Shown: positions 44,254 to 54,098 of the stretch, piece after piece
Numbering within the stretch: the first letter of the stretch is position 1
Layout: each line of letters starts with the position of its first letter
NCBI RefSeq assembly: GCF_001999765.1
Contig: NZ_KV908323.1
Coordinates: 4,585 to 68,584, forward strand
From: Sinomonas mesophila
GTDB taxonomy: Bacteria; Actinomycetota; Actinomycetes; Actinomycetales; Micrococcaceae
DNA length: 64,000 nt
Reading direction: 5' to 3'
The notes under the pieces: model-generated
The model's input: the letters and a program-made list of their open reading frames with translations, nothing else
Database searches by the model: none
Told to the model about the DNA's origin: nothing
Made by a program: the position numbers and the translations under genes

Positions 44254-46197
44254 ATGGCGTCCACGCCCGCCCCCGCATCCGAGGCCCGCTCGAGCGCGAT
44301 CATGGCCGCCGGCACGCTCATCTCGAGGGCGCTGGGGTTCGTGCGCTCGTGGATGCTCATCCTCGCCTTGGGCCTCGGATCGACGGTCGCGGACACCTTC
44401 GTCAACGCCAACAACCTGCCGAACCTCATCTTCCTGCTCGTCGCCGGCGGCGTGTTCAACGCCGTCCTCGTCCCGCAGATCATCAAGGCGAGCGGGGCGC
44501 CCGACGGCGGCGCTGACTACATCTCGCGGCTCCTGACCCTGGGGGTGCTCGTCATGCTCGGCCTCACGGCCGCCGTGACCCTCGCCGCGCCGCTCGTCAT
44601 GCAGCTGACGACGTCCGGGTACAGCGAGCAGCAACTGGCCCTCGCGACGGTGTTCGCGTTCTGGTGCCTCCCGCAGATCTTCTTCTATGGGCTCTACGCC
44701 CTCCTGACTCAGGTGCTCAACGCCCACGGGGCCTTCGGGCCCGCGATGTGGGCCCCGATCATCAACAACGTCGTGGCCATCGCGGGCCTCGGCCTGTTTG
44801 CGTGGATCTTCGGCACGAACGCGGTGAACCCGCACAGCCTCGACTCGTGGAACCCCATGCACACGGTGCTCGTGGCCGGGTTCTCGACGCTCGGCGTCGT
44901 GGTCCAGACGGCCCTCCTGCTCGTGCCCGTCAGGCAGCTGCGGCTCGGGCTGCGGCCCAGGTTCGGGTGGCGTGGCGTGGGCCTCGGGCACGCGGCCAGG
45001 CTCGGCGCGTGGACGCTCGCGACGGCGGCCGTGGGGCAGCTGACCTTCCTCTACGTCATGAAGGTCGCATCTCTCCCGGGCGCGGAGCGCGAGCGGCTGC
45101 GCGAAGCCGGCGACCCGCTGTGGCAGCGGATCCCCGGCAACACCGTCCTCGAGATCGCCTCGCAGCTGTACCTCCTGCCGCACTCGATCATCGCGCTGTC
45201 CCTCGCGACGGTCCTGTTCAACCGCATGACGCAGGCCTCCCAGGCCCACGACCGCGCTGGCGTCCGGGAGGCGCTGTCCCACGGCCTGCGGACGATGGCG
45301 GTCGCGACCGTGTTCAGCGCCCTTGCGCTCTTCGCCCTCGCCGCGCCGCTGGGCATGTTCTTCTCGGGCGGCAAGGCGTCCGACGGCGTAATGCTGGCCC
45401 AGACGCTCAGCATCCTTGCGCTGAGCACACCGTTCATGAGCGCGAACTTCATGATGGCGCGTGTCTTCTACGCGAACGAGGACGCCCGCACGCCCTTCAG
45501 GATCCAGCTGTGGCTCGCCGCTCTCAACGTGGCCGGCGCGTTCGGCATCCAGTACCTGCCGCCGAGGTACGTGATCTTCGCGATCGCCGCCCTCTACACC
45601 GTGGGCAACATCCTCTCCGTCGTCATCAGCAGCCACTACCTCCGGCGCCTGCTCGGCCACCTCGACGGCGCGCACGTTGCCCGCTCCTACATCCGGATGG
45701 GGTACGCCGCGGCGGGCTCGGCGCTCGTCGGGGCCGCCGCGGTCGCGCTCCTCGGCGGCTACAACCCCGAGGGCTTCATCTGGACCTCGAGCGGGGCCGC
45801 GCTCGTGGCCGTGGCCGTCATCGGCGTGCCGATGCTCCTCGTCTACATCGTGCTCCTGCGCGCGTTCCGCGTGACCGAGGTTCGCGACCTGGCGCGGCCC
45901 CTCCTCGGCCGGCTCGGCGCGCGCGGTGCGGCCGCGCCGTCGCCCGCGCACGACGCCGGTGCTGCCGCCACCGGGAAGGCAGCCGCGCCTGCCGCCGGCG
46001 CGAAGGAACCCGTAGCCCCGATGACTGCGCCGATCAACACCCTCTCGGACGACACGGGCATCATCCCCCGGATCTCCGGGCAGTTCGACCCGAGCATGTA
46101 CCGGGCCCGCCCCTCGAACACGCGGCCCGAGAGGCTGCCCGGCCGGCGCACCTTCCAGGGCCCGCCGGGGCAGAATCCGCACTTCCCCGAGGGCTGA
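44254..46197 (+). CDS. murJ: lipid II flippase MurJ (MviN)
   Basis: 647 residues with 14 predicted membrane helices. MAAGTLISRALGFVRSW at the start, FVNANNLPNLIFLLVAGGVFNAVLVPQI and the conserved arginines in the cavity helices identify MurJ, which flips the peptidoglycan precursor lipid II. The last about 110 residues are an Ala/Pro-rich cytoplasmic tail ending RRTFQGPPGQNPHF. GAGG precedes the ATG. The pseudokinase-like gene 101 bp downstream corresponds to the fused C-terminal part in mycobacterial MviN. Confidence 0.95.
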   Translation: MASTPAPASEARSSAIMAAGTLISRALGFVRSWMLILALGLGSTVADTFVNANNLPNLIFLLVAGGVFNAVLVPQIIKASGAPDGGADYISRLLTLGVLVMLGLTAAVTLAAPLVMQLTTSGYSEQQLALATVFAFWCLPQIFFYGLYALLTQVLNAHGAFGPAMWAPIINNVVAIAGLGLFAWIFGTNAVNPHSLDSWNPMHTVLVAGFSTLGVVVQTALLLVPVRQLRLGLRPRFGWRGVGLGHAARLGAWTLATAAVGQLTFLYVMKVASLPGAERERLREAGDPLWQRIPGNTVLEIASQLYLLPHSIIALSLATVLFNRMTQASQAHDRAGVREALSHGLRTMAVATVFSALALFALAAPLGMFFSGGKASDGVMLAQTLSILALSTPFMSANFMMARVFYANEDARTPFRIQLWLAALNVAGAFGIQYLPPRYVIFAIAALYTVGNILSVVISSHYLRRLLGHLDGAHVARSYIRMGYAAAGSALVGAAAVALLGGYNPEGFIWTSSGAALVAVAVIGVPMLLVYIVLLRAFRVTEVRDLARPLLGRLGARGAAAPSPAHDAGAAATGKAAAPAAGAKEPVAPMTAPINTLSDDTGIIPRISGQFDPSMYRARPSNTRPERLPGRRTFQGPPGQNPHFPEG

Positions 46198-46298
46198 CGG
46201 GCCTGTTCCTCAGGGCCCGCCCAGCCCTTTCCGCTAGGATCACTAGCAGCACAGGGCGCGGCCGGAGGCCCGCCCGGGCCAGCGACCAGGAGGTTTCC

Positions 46299-48080
46299 GT
46301 GTCCCAGTCCATCGACGTCGGCACCGTGCTCGGGGGGCGGTACAAAGTCACGTCCTCGATCGTGGCGTCCCAGGACGGCGATCTGGTCCTCGATGGCGTG
46401 GACCAAGTGCTGAACCGCCCCGTGAGCATCCTCGTCTCCGGGCCGTCCAACGCGGACCAGCTGGTTCAGAGCGCCCGCGAGGTCGCGATGGGAGAGCGCC
46501 ACGGCGCAGTGCAGGTGCTCGACCTCGGCTCCAGCCACGGCTCGACCTACCTCATTACGAACCACACCACGCCGACCGACCTGCTCGACCTCATCGTCCC
46601 GCAGGAGACGCCCTACATTGAGCCGTTCTTCACCGACACGCTCGGCAGCGAGATCTTCGGCGAGGAGCGCTCGCGCGAGCCCGAGACCTATGACGGTCAC
46701 GTCGACGCCGGCCACCCGCGTGACTACATCCGCTACGACGAGTACCGGCATGACGACGGCGATTCGCGCCGGGGAGCGGGTGCCGCCGGTGCGGCTGGAA
46801 CGGCTGGCGGCGCGGCGGCTGGCGCCGCGGCGGCCGCCGCGCACGGGCCCGGTTCGGGTGCAGGCGGAGCCATTCCCCCGCAGCCCCCGGCGCCGCCCCG
46901 CTCCGCCGGCGGCGGTCCCGGGCAGAGCGCAGCCCAGGGCCGAGCGACCCAGGCTCAACCTGCGTACCCAGGCCAGCCGACCCAAGCCCAGCCCGCGTAC
47001 CCAGGCCAGCCGACCCAGGCCCAGCCCGCGTACCCGGGCCAGCCGACCCAGGCCCAGCCCGCGTACCCGGGCCAGCCGACCCAAGCCCAACCCGCGCGCC
47101 GCGCCGCGGGTGGGTCTTCCGGGGCCGACCAAACGTGGTCGGGTGGCCATGGCGACAGCGCCGCTGCTGCGGGGGCGGCCGCGGCCGCCGCGAGCCCCAA
47201 GGTCACCCCATGGCCCTCGGCCGAAGGCCAAGGAGCAGCAGCCGCCGAGCCTGTGCCGACTGCCGCCGCACCGGTCCAGCCTTCACCAGGCCGCACGGGG
47301 GTACCCGGCGGTCGGTCCGCAGACCGCCGCGAGCCTGTCCAGCCCGCACGCCGGCCATCCTCAGTCTTCCCGCTGCCTCCCGGCCCCGGATCGTCCAGGG
47401 ACGAGGACCTCGAGGACGACGAGGAGTCGCGTCCCCGCTCGGTGCCGTGGCTCGTCGGCGGGGTACTCGCCGTCGTTCTCATCGCCGCGCTCATCTTCGC
47501 GTTCACGACCCTCGGATCCCTGTTCCAGCCCGAGGGCACCGGCCCGCAGTCCCAGCAGAACAATGGGCAGTCCCCGCAGGCCACAGGTGGAGCGACGTCG
47601 AGCCCGTCGGCGAGCACGGCGCCCTCCGGCCCTCCGGCCATCGACTCGGTCACGCGCCTCAACCCGTCTGAGCTTGGCTTCGCCAACGAGTTCGACAGCA
47701 AGCTTCCGACGACCTTCGACGGCAACACGGCGACCTACTGGTCCGAGATGGAGTTCGCACGAGAAGACTGGGGCGGCTTCGTCAGGAGCGTCTCGCTGGT
47801 GGTCAAGCTCAAGGATGCCGCCGAGATCGATCAGGTCACGCTCCTGCAGTCGGGCGGTTCCGGCGGCAACATCAGCGTCTACACCAACAGCTCGCCCAAC
47901 CTGAGCGGCGCCACGCTCGCCGGAACGACGTCCTTCACTGGGCCGCAGGTGTCCGTGCCGGTGGCCAACGCCCCCACGGCAGAGTACGTGATTGTCCAGA
48001 TCAACTCGCTGCCTCGCCTGTCGGCACCCAAGACCCAGTTCGGCTTCGGTCTTCGGCTCGCCGAGATCAAGGTGCAGTAG
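46299..48080 (+). CDS. pseudokinase-like membrane protein linked to murJ
   Basis: 593 residues. The N-terminus (about 1-110) resembles the N-lobe of a Ser/Thr kinase (GTVLGGRYKVTSSIVASQDG, LNRPVSILV) but lacks the VAIK lysine and all later catalytic motifs. A long Ala/Pro/Gln region with five TQAQPAYPGQP repeats follows. Then comes one membrane helix (PWLVGGVLAVVLIAALIFAF, about 382-401) and an extracellular beta-rich discoidin-like domain (about 435-593; ATYWSEMEF, VVVKLKDAAEIDQVTLLQSGG). It starts at a GTG with AGGAGG upstream. Probably a MurJ partner, as in the mycobacterial fusion. Confidence 0.75.
   Translation: MSQSIDVGTVLGGRYKVTSSIVASQDGDLVLDGVDQVLNRPVSILVSGPSNADQLVQSAREVAMGERHGAVQVLDLGSSHGSTYLITNHTTPTDLLDLIVPQETPYIEPFFTDTLGSEIFGEERSREPETYDGHVDAGHPRDYIRYDEYRHDDGDSRRGAGAAGAAGTAGGAAAGAAAAAAHGPGSGAGGAIPPQPPAPPRSAGGGPGQSAAQGRATQAQPAYPGQPTQAQPAYPGQPTQAQPAYPGQPTQAQPAYPGQPTQAQPARRAAGGSSGADQTWSGGHGDSAAAAGAAAAAASPKVTPWPSAEGQGAAAAEPVPTAAAPVQPSPGRTGVPGGRSADRREPVQPARRPSSVFPLPPGPGSSRDEDLEDDEESRPRSVPWLVGGVLAVVLIAALIFAFTTLGSLFQPEGTGPQSQQNNGQSPQATGGATSSPSASTAPSGPPAIDSVTRLNPSELGFANEFDSKLPTTFDGNTATYWSEMEFAREDWGGFVRSVSLVVKLKDAAEIDQVTLLQSGGSGGNISVYTNSSPNLSGATLAGTTSFTGPQVSVPVANAPTAEYVIVQINSLPRLSAPKTQFGFGLRLAEIKVQ
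46947..47096 (+). repeat. 33-bp in-frame tandem repeat in the pseudokinase-like gene
   Basis: Four full units and a partial one of 33 bp, each encoding TQAQPAYPGQP. Silent differences between units (CAGGCC/CAAGCC, CCAGGC/CCGGGC) show that the array is not brand new. Confidence 0.9.
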
Positions 48081-48101
48081 CCGACGGATCCATCGCCGCG
48101 A

Positions 48102-48130
48102 GCGGGCCCCCGGACTCTCCGGGGGCCCGC
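48102..48130 (+). terminator. intrinsic terminator after the pseudokinase-like gene
   Basis: A 12-bp perfect stem (GCGGGCCCCCGG / CCGGGGGCCCGC) with a 5-nt loop, then TTCATG, lies 22 bp past the stop codon. Confidence 0.8.
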
Positions 48131-48264
48131 TTCATGTCGTTCTCGATATCAGTTCCCCGGGCCTTCGGTACCCTTGAACAAGACTGTGCCGTGGAATAGC
48201 ACCGCGCAGCGATGCGTTGTGGCTTCAACGGCCGAAAAAGATTGACGAGGAAGAGGGACAGCCT

Positions 48265-49230
48265 GTGAGCACTGCCGCAGACATTCGCGACGTGATTATC
48301 GTCGGTTCGGGACCGGCCGGTTACACCGCCGCCATCTACACGGCGCGAGCCAACCTCAAGCCGTTGATCTTCGCGGGTTCCGTCACCGCCGGCGGCGAGC
48401 TGATGAACACGACCGAGGTCGAGAACTTCCCCGGCTTCCCCGAAGGCGTCCAGGGCCCCGAGCTCATGGACAAGCTCGAGCAGCAAGCCGCAAAGTTCGG
48501 TGCCCAGATCGAGTTCGAGGACGTCGAGTCTGCAGACCTCACGGGCGAGATCAAGACGGTCACCCTCGCCAACGGCGACGCCTACCAGGCCCGCGCCGTC
48601 ATCATCTCGACCGGGTCTGCATACCGCGAGCTTGGCCTCCCGAACGAGAAGCGCCTTTCCGGACACGGCGTGAGCTGGTGTGCGACCTGCGATGGCTTCT
48701 TCTTCAAGGACCAGGACATCGCCGTCATCGGCGGCGGCGACTCGGCGATGGAAGAGGCCCTCTTCCTCACCAAGTTCGCCCGCACCGTCACGGTGGTCCA
48801 CCGCCGCGACACCCTTCGCGCCTCGAAGATCATGGCGGATCGCGCACTCGCACACGACAAGATCCGCTTCATCTGGAACACCGAGGTCGCCGACGTCGTC
48901 GGCGGGGACAAGGTCACGGGCCTGACCCTTCGCAGCACGCTCGATGGCACGATGTCCTCCCTCGACGTCACCGGTGTGTTTGTGGCCATCGGCAACGATC
49001 CCCGTACCGAGCTCGTCAAGGACGTCTTGGAGATCACCTCTGAGGGCACCATTGCCGTTGAGGGCCGCACGTCCAAGACCACGATCCCCGGCGTCTTCGC
49101 AGCTGGCGACGTCGTGGACCCCACCTATCGTCAGGCCATCACCGCAGCCGGATCCGGTTGCGTTGCCGCCCTCGACGTCGAGCACTACCTCGCCAACGTC
49201 GAGGCGCACGCCCTCGCTGCCCGGGCCTGA
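48265..49230 (+). CDS. trxB: thioredoxin-disulfide reductase
   Basis: 321 residues. FAD-binding [16 protein letters not shown], redox-active WCATCDG and NADPH-binding [10 protein letters not shown] are present, ending with the FAD motif [10 protein letters not shown]. It reduces thioredoxin with NADPH. The start is a GTG at 48265 with GAAGAGGGA 6 bp upstream; the in-frame ATG at 48217 lacks a ribosome site. It forms an operon with trxA. Confidence 0.96.
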   Translation: MSTAADIRDVIIVGSGPAGYTAAIYTARANLKPLIFAGSVTAGGELMNTTEVENFPGFPEGVQGPELMDKLEQQAAKFGAQIEFEDVESADLTGEIKTVTLANGDAYQARAVIISTGSAYRELGLPNEKRLSGHGVSWCATCDGFFFKDQDIAVIGGGDSAMEEALFLTKFARTVTVVHRRDTLRASKIMADRALAHDKIRFIWNTEVADVVGGDKVTGLTLRSTLDGTMSSLDVTGVFVAIGNDPRTELVKDVLEITSEGTIAVEGRTSKTTIPGVFAAGDVVDPTYRQAITAAGSGCVAALDVEHYLANVEAHALAARA

Positions 49231-49256
49231 GCCACCCTACAGATCGGAATTCAGAG

Positions 49257-49586
49257 ATGAGCAACGCCAAGAACGTCACAGACGCCGAGTTCACTGACAA
49301 GGTGCTTCTCGCCGAGAAGCCGGTCATCGTGGACTTCTGGGCCGAGTGGTGCGGCCCGTGCCGCAAAGTCGGGCCCATTCTCGATGACATTTCGGTTGAG
49401 TACGCGGACCAGGTCGAGGTCGTCAAGGTCGACGTCGACAACAACCCGAACATTGCCGCCGAGTACGGGATCACGTCGATTCCGGCGATCTATTTGTTCG
49501 AAAAGGGCAAGGTCACTGGCACGGTCATTGGCGCACGCCCGAAGCAGTACTTCGAGAAGGAGTGGAGCGAGGTTCTCTCGAAGTAG
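49257..49586 (+). CDS. trxA: thioredoxin
   Basis: 109 residues, the standard size, with the active site WAEWCGPCRKVGP and the cis-proline TSIPAIYLF. It is the substrate of TrxB, 26 bp upstream, and reduces protein disulfides in the cytoplasm. Confidence 0.96.
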   Translation: MSNAKNVTDAEFTDKVLLAEKPVIVDFWAEWCGPCRKVGPILDDISVEYADQVEVVKVDVDNNPNIAAEYGITSIPAIYLFEKGKVTGTVIGARPKQYFEKEWSEVLSK

Positions 49587-49616
49587 CCATGCGCGACTGA
49601 CTTTCGGTCTCGTTGC

Positions 49617-49650
49617 AGGAGGGGAGCGGCTCAGGCCGCTCCCCTCCTTT
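49617..49650 (+). terminator. intrinsic terminator of trxBA
   Basis: A 14-bp perfect stem (AGGAGGGGAGCGGC / GCCGCTCCCCTCCT) with a TCAG loop is followed by TTT. It closes the operon just before the gene-poor domain. Confidence 0.88.
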
Positions 49651-49697
49651 TGTGTCCTCCCAGATTCCCCTCCGCCTCGCAGCATTCGTTTTCGGGT

Positions 49698-49713
49698 TGT
49701 TTCATGTGAAACA
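49698..49713. promoter_or_regulatory. parS site (one mismatch)
   Basis: TGTTTCATGTGAAACA differs from the ParB consensus TGTTTCACGTGAAACA at one central base. It lies 48 bp after the trxA terminator. Confidence 0.8.
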
Positions 49714-49945
49714 GGATTCGAGCGTCCCTGAAGGCAAGTGATTTGGAGTGCATTCCTATATATCCAGAAATTGCCTTGTGATGGCTGGGGCCCTGGGCGC
49801 CAGGACATGCCTTGTTCAATCGGCAGTGCAACAGAGCACACTTGGTATGCGGACGCCAGGCAACACATTATGCCTATCTTGGCTCCCGGAGGGAGGACCC
49901 CTATCGCTATTGCTCCGGGAGGCCAGGCAGCGTGATCCGATCCGA

Positions 49946-49961
49946 TGTTTCACGTGAAACA
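49946..49961. promoter_or_regulatory. parS site (perfect)
   Basis: Exact 16-bp consensus TGTTTCACGTGAAACA, bound by ParB as the nucleation point for chromosome partition complexes. Confidence 0.95.
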
Positions 49962-50690
49962 CATTTGCGGGCTGAAAAACTTGGCTTCTCTCCATTTCCA
50001 GTATCGGCTTCGCGAACACGGACACCCTAGCGACCCTGAGAATCGCCAGATATCAAGGAGCCCGCCAACCGGGCGCGCCACTGCATCGGTGCGCTAGATT
50101 TCTCTCGACCCCGCCGCACGCCTCCCACTAGATGCCACAGTCACTCGAAACGCGAGGGGGGCTCCGTCTCTGCTCCCACAGGGCCCGGCGGCTTTCACAT
50201 AATCTGCGAAGCCCGCCTCCGTGAACCACCGTGAACCCCCGCGCCATCCGCCCTCATGTGCCCAGGAAGCGCGAAGTTCGCGGACTCGCATTCCGAAAGA
50301 CAAACTCCCACGAAGCCAGAACGGACAATGGTGAGGACGTTCGGCAGAGAGCTGACGGCATTCGTCCCCGTACCCATGGTTCGTTGGAATTTCGCCTCTG
50401 CTCGGGATCGGCGCGGAGCGTCCCCGATCGGCCACAAGGGACCTTCATCAGAGACCGTCGGATGCTGCGGGCCTCATCGCCGCGCTGCGCCGCAGCACCG
50501 GAAACAATCCTGAACCAACGGATCAGGCCACGCTCTTCCAACCCCAAATGCATATTTCGAAGCCTGATACCACGTTGCGACCGGACAGAATCAACTGGAG
50601 CCCAGCCGCCCTCCAGACCGATTTGCATGGCGGCCACAAGCTGCACCGGGCGATGAGCTATCACCCGCAGGTAGCCAGCACCCAGGCAGA

Positions 50691-50699
50691 TTATCCACA
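50691..50699 (+). promoter_or_regulatory. perfect DnaA box
   Basis: TTATCCACA, the consensus DnaA box, isolated between parS sites in the gene-poor domain. Confidence 0.8.
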
Positions 50700-51322
50700 G
50701 TTCATTGAGCCCGTCCCACGCAGTTCCTCGACACCTCATTCCTCGACACGCTCGGGCCAAGCGCTCAGGGAGCTTCGGCCGTGCACCCGGCATGTCGGGC
50801 CTCAGGACGATGCAAGAACTCTCGTCGCAATGGCCTGCCCCCTGCGACGCGGCAACCCATCTCGTCGTCTTCCGGGATGTTTTACCCGCCGCGCGTCCAT
50901 GCTCCCTGGACCGGCAGGCCCCCAGGCTACGCGCTTCACTTCGTTGGCCAGAGAAGCTCCTGCGTCCAGAACCTCGACTCACTAGCTCGTCTTTCTTGAC
51001 CGCTGGTCCGATGCCCACACACGGTGCCACCCTCGCCGGTCGACGCGCGGTAAACGCGACTACGTCCGAAGAACGCGTGCCCGCTCGGAATTGGCGCACC
51101 GTCAATGCCGACCCCGGACCCCCGCCCCACGGTCGACGACCGGGGTTCTGACCATCTAGTCGCTAACCCCGAGAACGCGCGTCGGGGCTGGCTGAATTGG
51201 CGGCGCTGCGCATGATCCATGAGTCGGTCCGGGAGCTCGAAGAGCGCCGGGGGCATCCCCGAAGAGTCGGAAGGGAAGGGCATGGTCTCCACGACGGGTC
51301 CCTTGGCGAGATCCAGTGGACA

Positions 51323-51338
51323 TGTTTCACGTGAAACA
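51323..51338. promoter_or_regulatory. parS site (perfect)
   Basis: Exact TGTTTCACGTGAAACA, followed 10 bp later by a second, weaker site, so two ParB clamps could load side by side. Confidence 0.95.
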
Positions 51339-51348
51339 CCATCGACCG

Positions 51349-51364
51349 TGTTTCACGTGAAAAG
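51349..51364. promoter_or_regulatory. parS site (two mismatches)
   Basis: TGTTTCACGTGAAAAG matches the consensus except at the last two bases; tandem partner of the site at 51323. Confidence 0.75.
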
Positions 51365-52053
51365 ATGCCGTTCCATGGTGAGTCGCCTCTCGGAGGCCAG
51401 CCCAGTGGCCGTGACAGTAGAGACTCTCCAGTTCTCATGGCATTGCTTGGAGGGGACTCCGGGGTTCCACCTTGAAGACATGGATTGGAGTCGCCGCGGA
51501 AGTCCGAGCGCGTACCTCTGGGCGCCGAACCCTGCATGATGCTCGTCGACGGCAGCACCGAACGGCCTTCTAGTGAACCGGACCTCCAAGCCTGGACACG
51601 GCTGCCATGGGACTGGTTCCCCCTAGCGTCGAGTCGCATTCCCGTGGGTCGACGCGGCGGCATCTAGGGCGCTGCGCACGTCAGTCGGACGTTGCTCCTC
51701 AAGGACGTTGCTCGTCAATCGCGCGAGTGCTCGACCTTGGGGATCAAGTCCGACCGGCAGCCAGATGCGGGAAGCCATAATCGCGCTCAGGCCAGATGAG
51801 AGAGCGCGTCCTACGCCAGCCATCTAGCGCCGAGGCATGGCACGGTCGCCGGACAGTCTCGCTGGATCGTCCTCATGGGCATGCACCTCCCGTCAGGGCT
51901 TCGGCGTCGTCGGCATGGTACGGCCGGAGTCATGTTCGTCGCCAAATGCCGGGCGCTTGCAGTGGTCCGGTTACCTCCAACGCCACTTCCCGCGCCGCCG
52001 CTGACTCTCCGCGAGACGGGGCAGGATCGGTCTTGGGGCGCCTGGACCAGCCT

Positions 52054-52087
52054 TTGTCCACAGGAGTATCCACAGGACTTATCCACA
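52054..52087 (+). promoter_or_regulatory. DnaA-box array 1
   Basis: TTGTCCACA (52054), GTATCCACA (52066) and TTATCCACA (52079) run in the same orientation at 12-13 bp spacing, about one helical turn, as in initiator-binding arrays. Confidence 0.8.
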
Positions 52088-52445
52088 CTCTTCCCACAGT
52101 CGTCAGGGCGCCGGTTGAGAGTTTTTCCCTCGCAGGTGGCCGGCCGGGCCTCACCGTCAGGACGCAATTTGTGGTGCGGGTCGCGCCTGCAGCGCCGCTC
52201 GCACCCATGTTTAGATCCCGCTGACCACCATCCAGCGCAGACCGAGAGCTTCCGCAGATCGTATGTTGACCGAAATCTGGTGATTGGAGACTGTTAGGTT
52301 CGTCACGCAACTCGCAGATGGTCACAATGCTGGGCGGTGTCCGAAGGCGCCCAGGCGGTGCGCCGACGGGGCGCCACGATGGGCAGTCGCCCGAAGTCGC
52401 TCCGGAGCGTCCTAGGGTCGCTCGCCCAAGTCCGGGGCACTTCCT

Positions 52446-52511
52446 CTATCCACACGGTTATCCACAGGACAGCGAGCGACGGGCTGTTATCTATACACAG
52501 CGTTATCCACA
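52446..52511 (+). promoter_or_regulatory. DnaA-box array 2
   Basis: CTATCCACA (52446), TTATCCACA (52458) and TTATCCACA (52503) share one orientation with array 1; a degenerate CTATACACA is at 52491. Confidence 0.8.
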
Positions 52512-52909
52512 GGCACCATTGGGAGCTGGGGATGTGCAGCTGCATTCAATCCGTCCACCGCGGGGGTGGGTTGGCAGGCCGGCGGACCCCACCCAACGCA
52601 TAGGAACAAGCGCGGCACTGCCACTGACATCGCCTTGCGCCGCCTTCCCACAGCCATGGTGAGGTAGCCTTCCTGCATCTGTCGGGTCGGACCAGGAAGT
52701 CACCTAGGCATCACTCTCCACCACTTGTCGTCTCGGGCCGATCGTCGCACCGTCCGTGGCGGGCACTTGGCCCACAGGGTTCCCACATTGAATTTGGCTT
52801 ACGCCCCAGTCCACTCGCCCACCGAGCGCCTCATGGGGTTCAGCGCTTGGACATGTCCCTTGGTTGCGACGCTCATTCCCTTGGCCTCTGGGAGACCCTC
52901 TCCGGGTCG

Positions 52910-52925
52910 TGTTTCACGTGAAACA
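52910..52925. promoter_or_regulatory. parS site (perfect)
   Basis: Exact TGTTTCACGTGAAACA, about 400 bp past DnaA-box array 2. Confidence 0.95.
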
Positions 52926-53039
52926 CCGCGACTCGAAGCCACCGGATCCTCTGCGATCCTGCAGTCATCGCTCGCCCCCAAGTCATCTGCAGGGAGGGCG
53001 CTGCCACCCAGCTACAATCTGCCCTTCCTCCCCTCATAC

Positions 53040-53093
53040 AAAGAGCCCAGCGGCTCGTTGAGCACCAAAGAGCCCAGCGGCTCGTTGCGCACG
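53040..53093. repeat. 27-bp tandem duplication
   Basis: Two adjacent 27-bp copies, each beginning AAAGAGCCCAGCGGCTCGTT, differ at only two positions. A partial copy (GCCCAGCGGCTC) recurs at 53923. They are in no recognised gene. Confidence 0.8.
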
Positions 53094-53591
53094 AACGTGT
53101 CCCCCAAACAAGTTGACCATCGCCACGACATTCGAGCGGAGTGGGTGCCCCCAGTGGGCCAGCGCTGGAACGGGCTTGGTCGAGACAGAGGGCTCTTGCC
53201 AACGAACTGACTCTGCAGGCGTCCGTGCCGTCGAGGCAGCGGGCCAGGGCGTCGGCGGCCGAGGCCTAGGAGGCACGAATTCCAGGCCGCCATATCTTTG
53301 GCGGCAGTAGATCAGCCAGCTGATTCGGCTGCAGCCCCATCGCTTCCGGGTCACCGCACAGTAGGCAGGATCATGCCACAATGCGGGCCCGGAAATGATC
53401 TGGTCTGGAGGGGCGACGGGAGACCCGCCATGCTTCGAACCATTTGCACTGCCCATGGCACTACTGCCCGCGCGTGGATGTCGCGACGTTCATCGTACAT
53501 CGTGTGCCCAGATGCCTGTGTGCCCGCCAATTTACCGCCGGGGGTCCCGCCGGCACCAAGGGAGTTGTCATCGATTGGAGATCAGGTAGGT

Positions 53592-53630
53592 GTCCTCGAA
53601 GAAGCTGTCATCGAAGAAGGTGTCATCGAA
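53592..53630. repeat. 15-bp tandem repeat
   Basis: GTCCTCGAAGAAGCT, GTCATCGAAGAAGGT and GTCATCGAA follow one another directly. The role is unknown. Confidence 0.75.
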
Positions 53631-54082
53631 CGATTGGCCGAGACGCGGTCCCTGAAAGAAGTGGCGTCGTTCCATCAATCTCGTGTGCATCGCATATGGC
53701 CCGCGCCGTTGGGACAAGCACCGTTCAGCCAGTGCCATGGGTTGGCCTCGCCGCCCCTATTGCGCCATCCTGCATGGCGGCAGCCTGGGCCTGAGAAGCC
53801 ACGTGGGGGACGATCAGCGCGGGGCACCACACCCATAGTCGTGCGCGCTGCCTCTGCCTGATGGCTCGAACCTGGAGAAGGGTTGGGATGCCCCGGTGAA
53901 GAAGCCGCGGAGGAGCAGGATGCCCAGCGGCTCACTGTCGTCACGTCGACCTGCCACCAGGGAGCGTCGAGCCTGGCACTAGGGAAGCAATGCCACAGCT
54001 CAATCAATGTCCTCAGCAGCTCCCGTGGTTCATGACTTTCGCCTGCGGGCTGCACCCGGCATGCGCCCATTCTAAGAGAGTC

Positions 54083-54098
54083 TGTTTCACGTGAAACA
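54083..54098. promoter_or_regulatory. parS site (perfect)
   Basis: Exact TGTTTCACGTGAAACA, about 1 kb from the end of parB. Confidence 0.95.

Noticed and set aside
46947-47096. 33-bp direct repeats considered as CRISPR
   Set aside because: The units are contiguous without spacers and are in frame within a gene.
53920-53982. 20-codon ORF with GGAGGA upstream
   Set aside because: Very short, and the start lies in a partial copy of a local 27-bp repeat, so chance is likely.
49698-54098. Repeated 16-mers considered as CRISPR
   Set aside because: They are palindromic parS sites with irregular spacing, and no cas genes are present.
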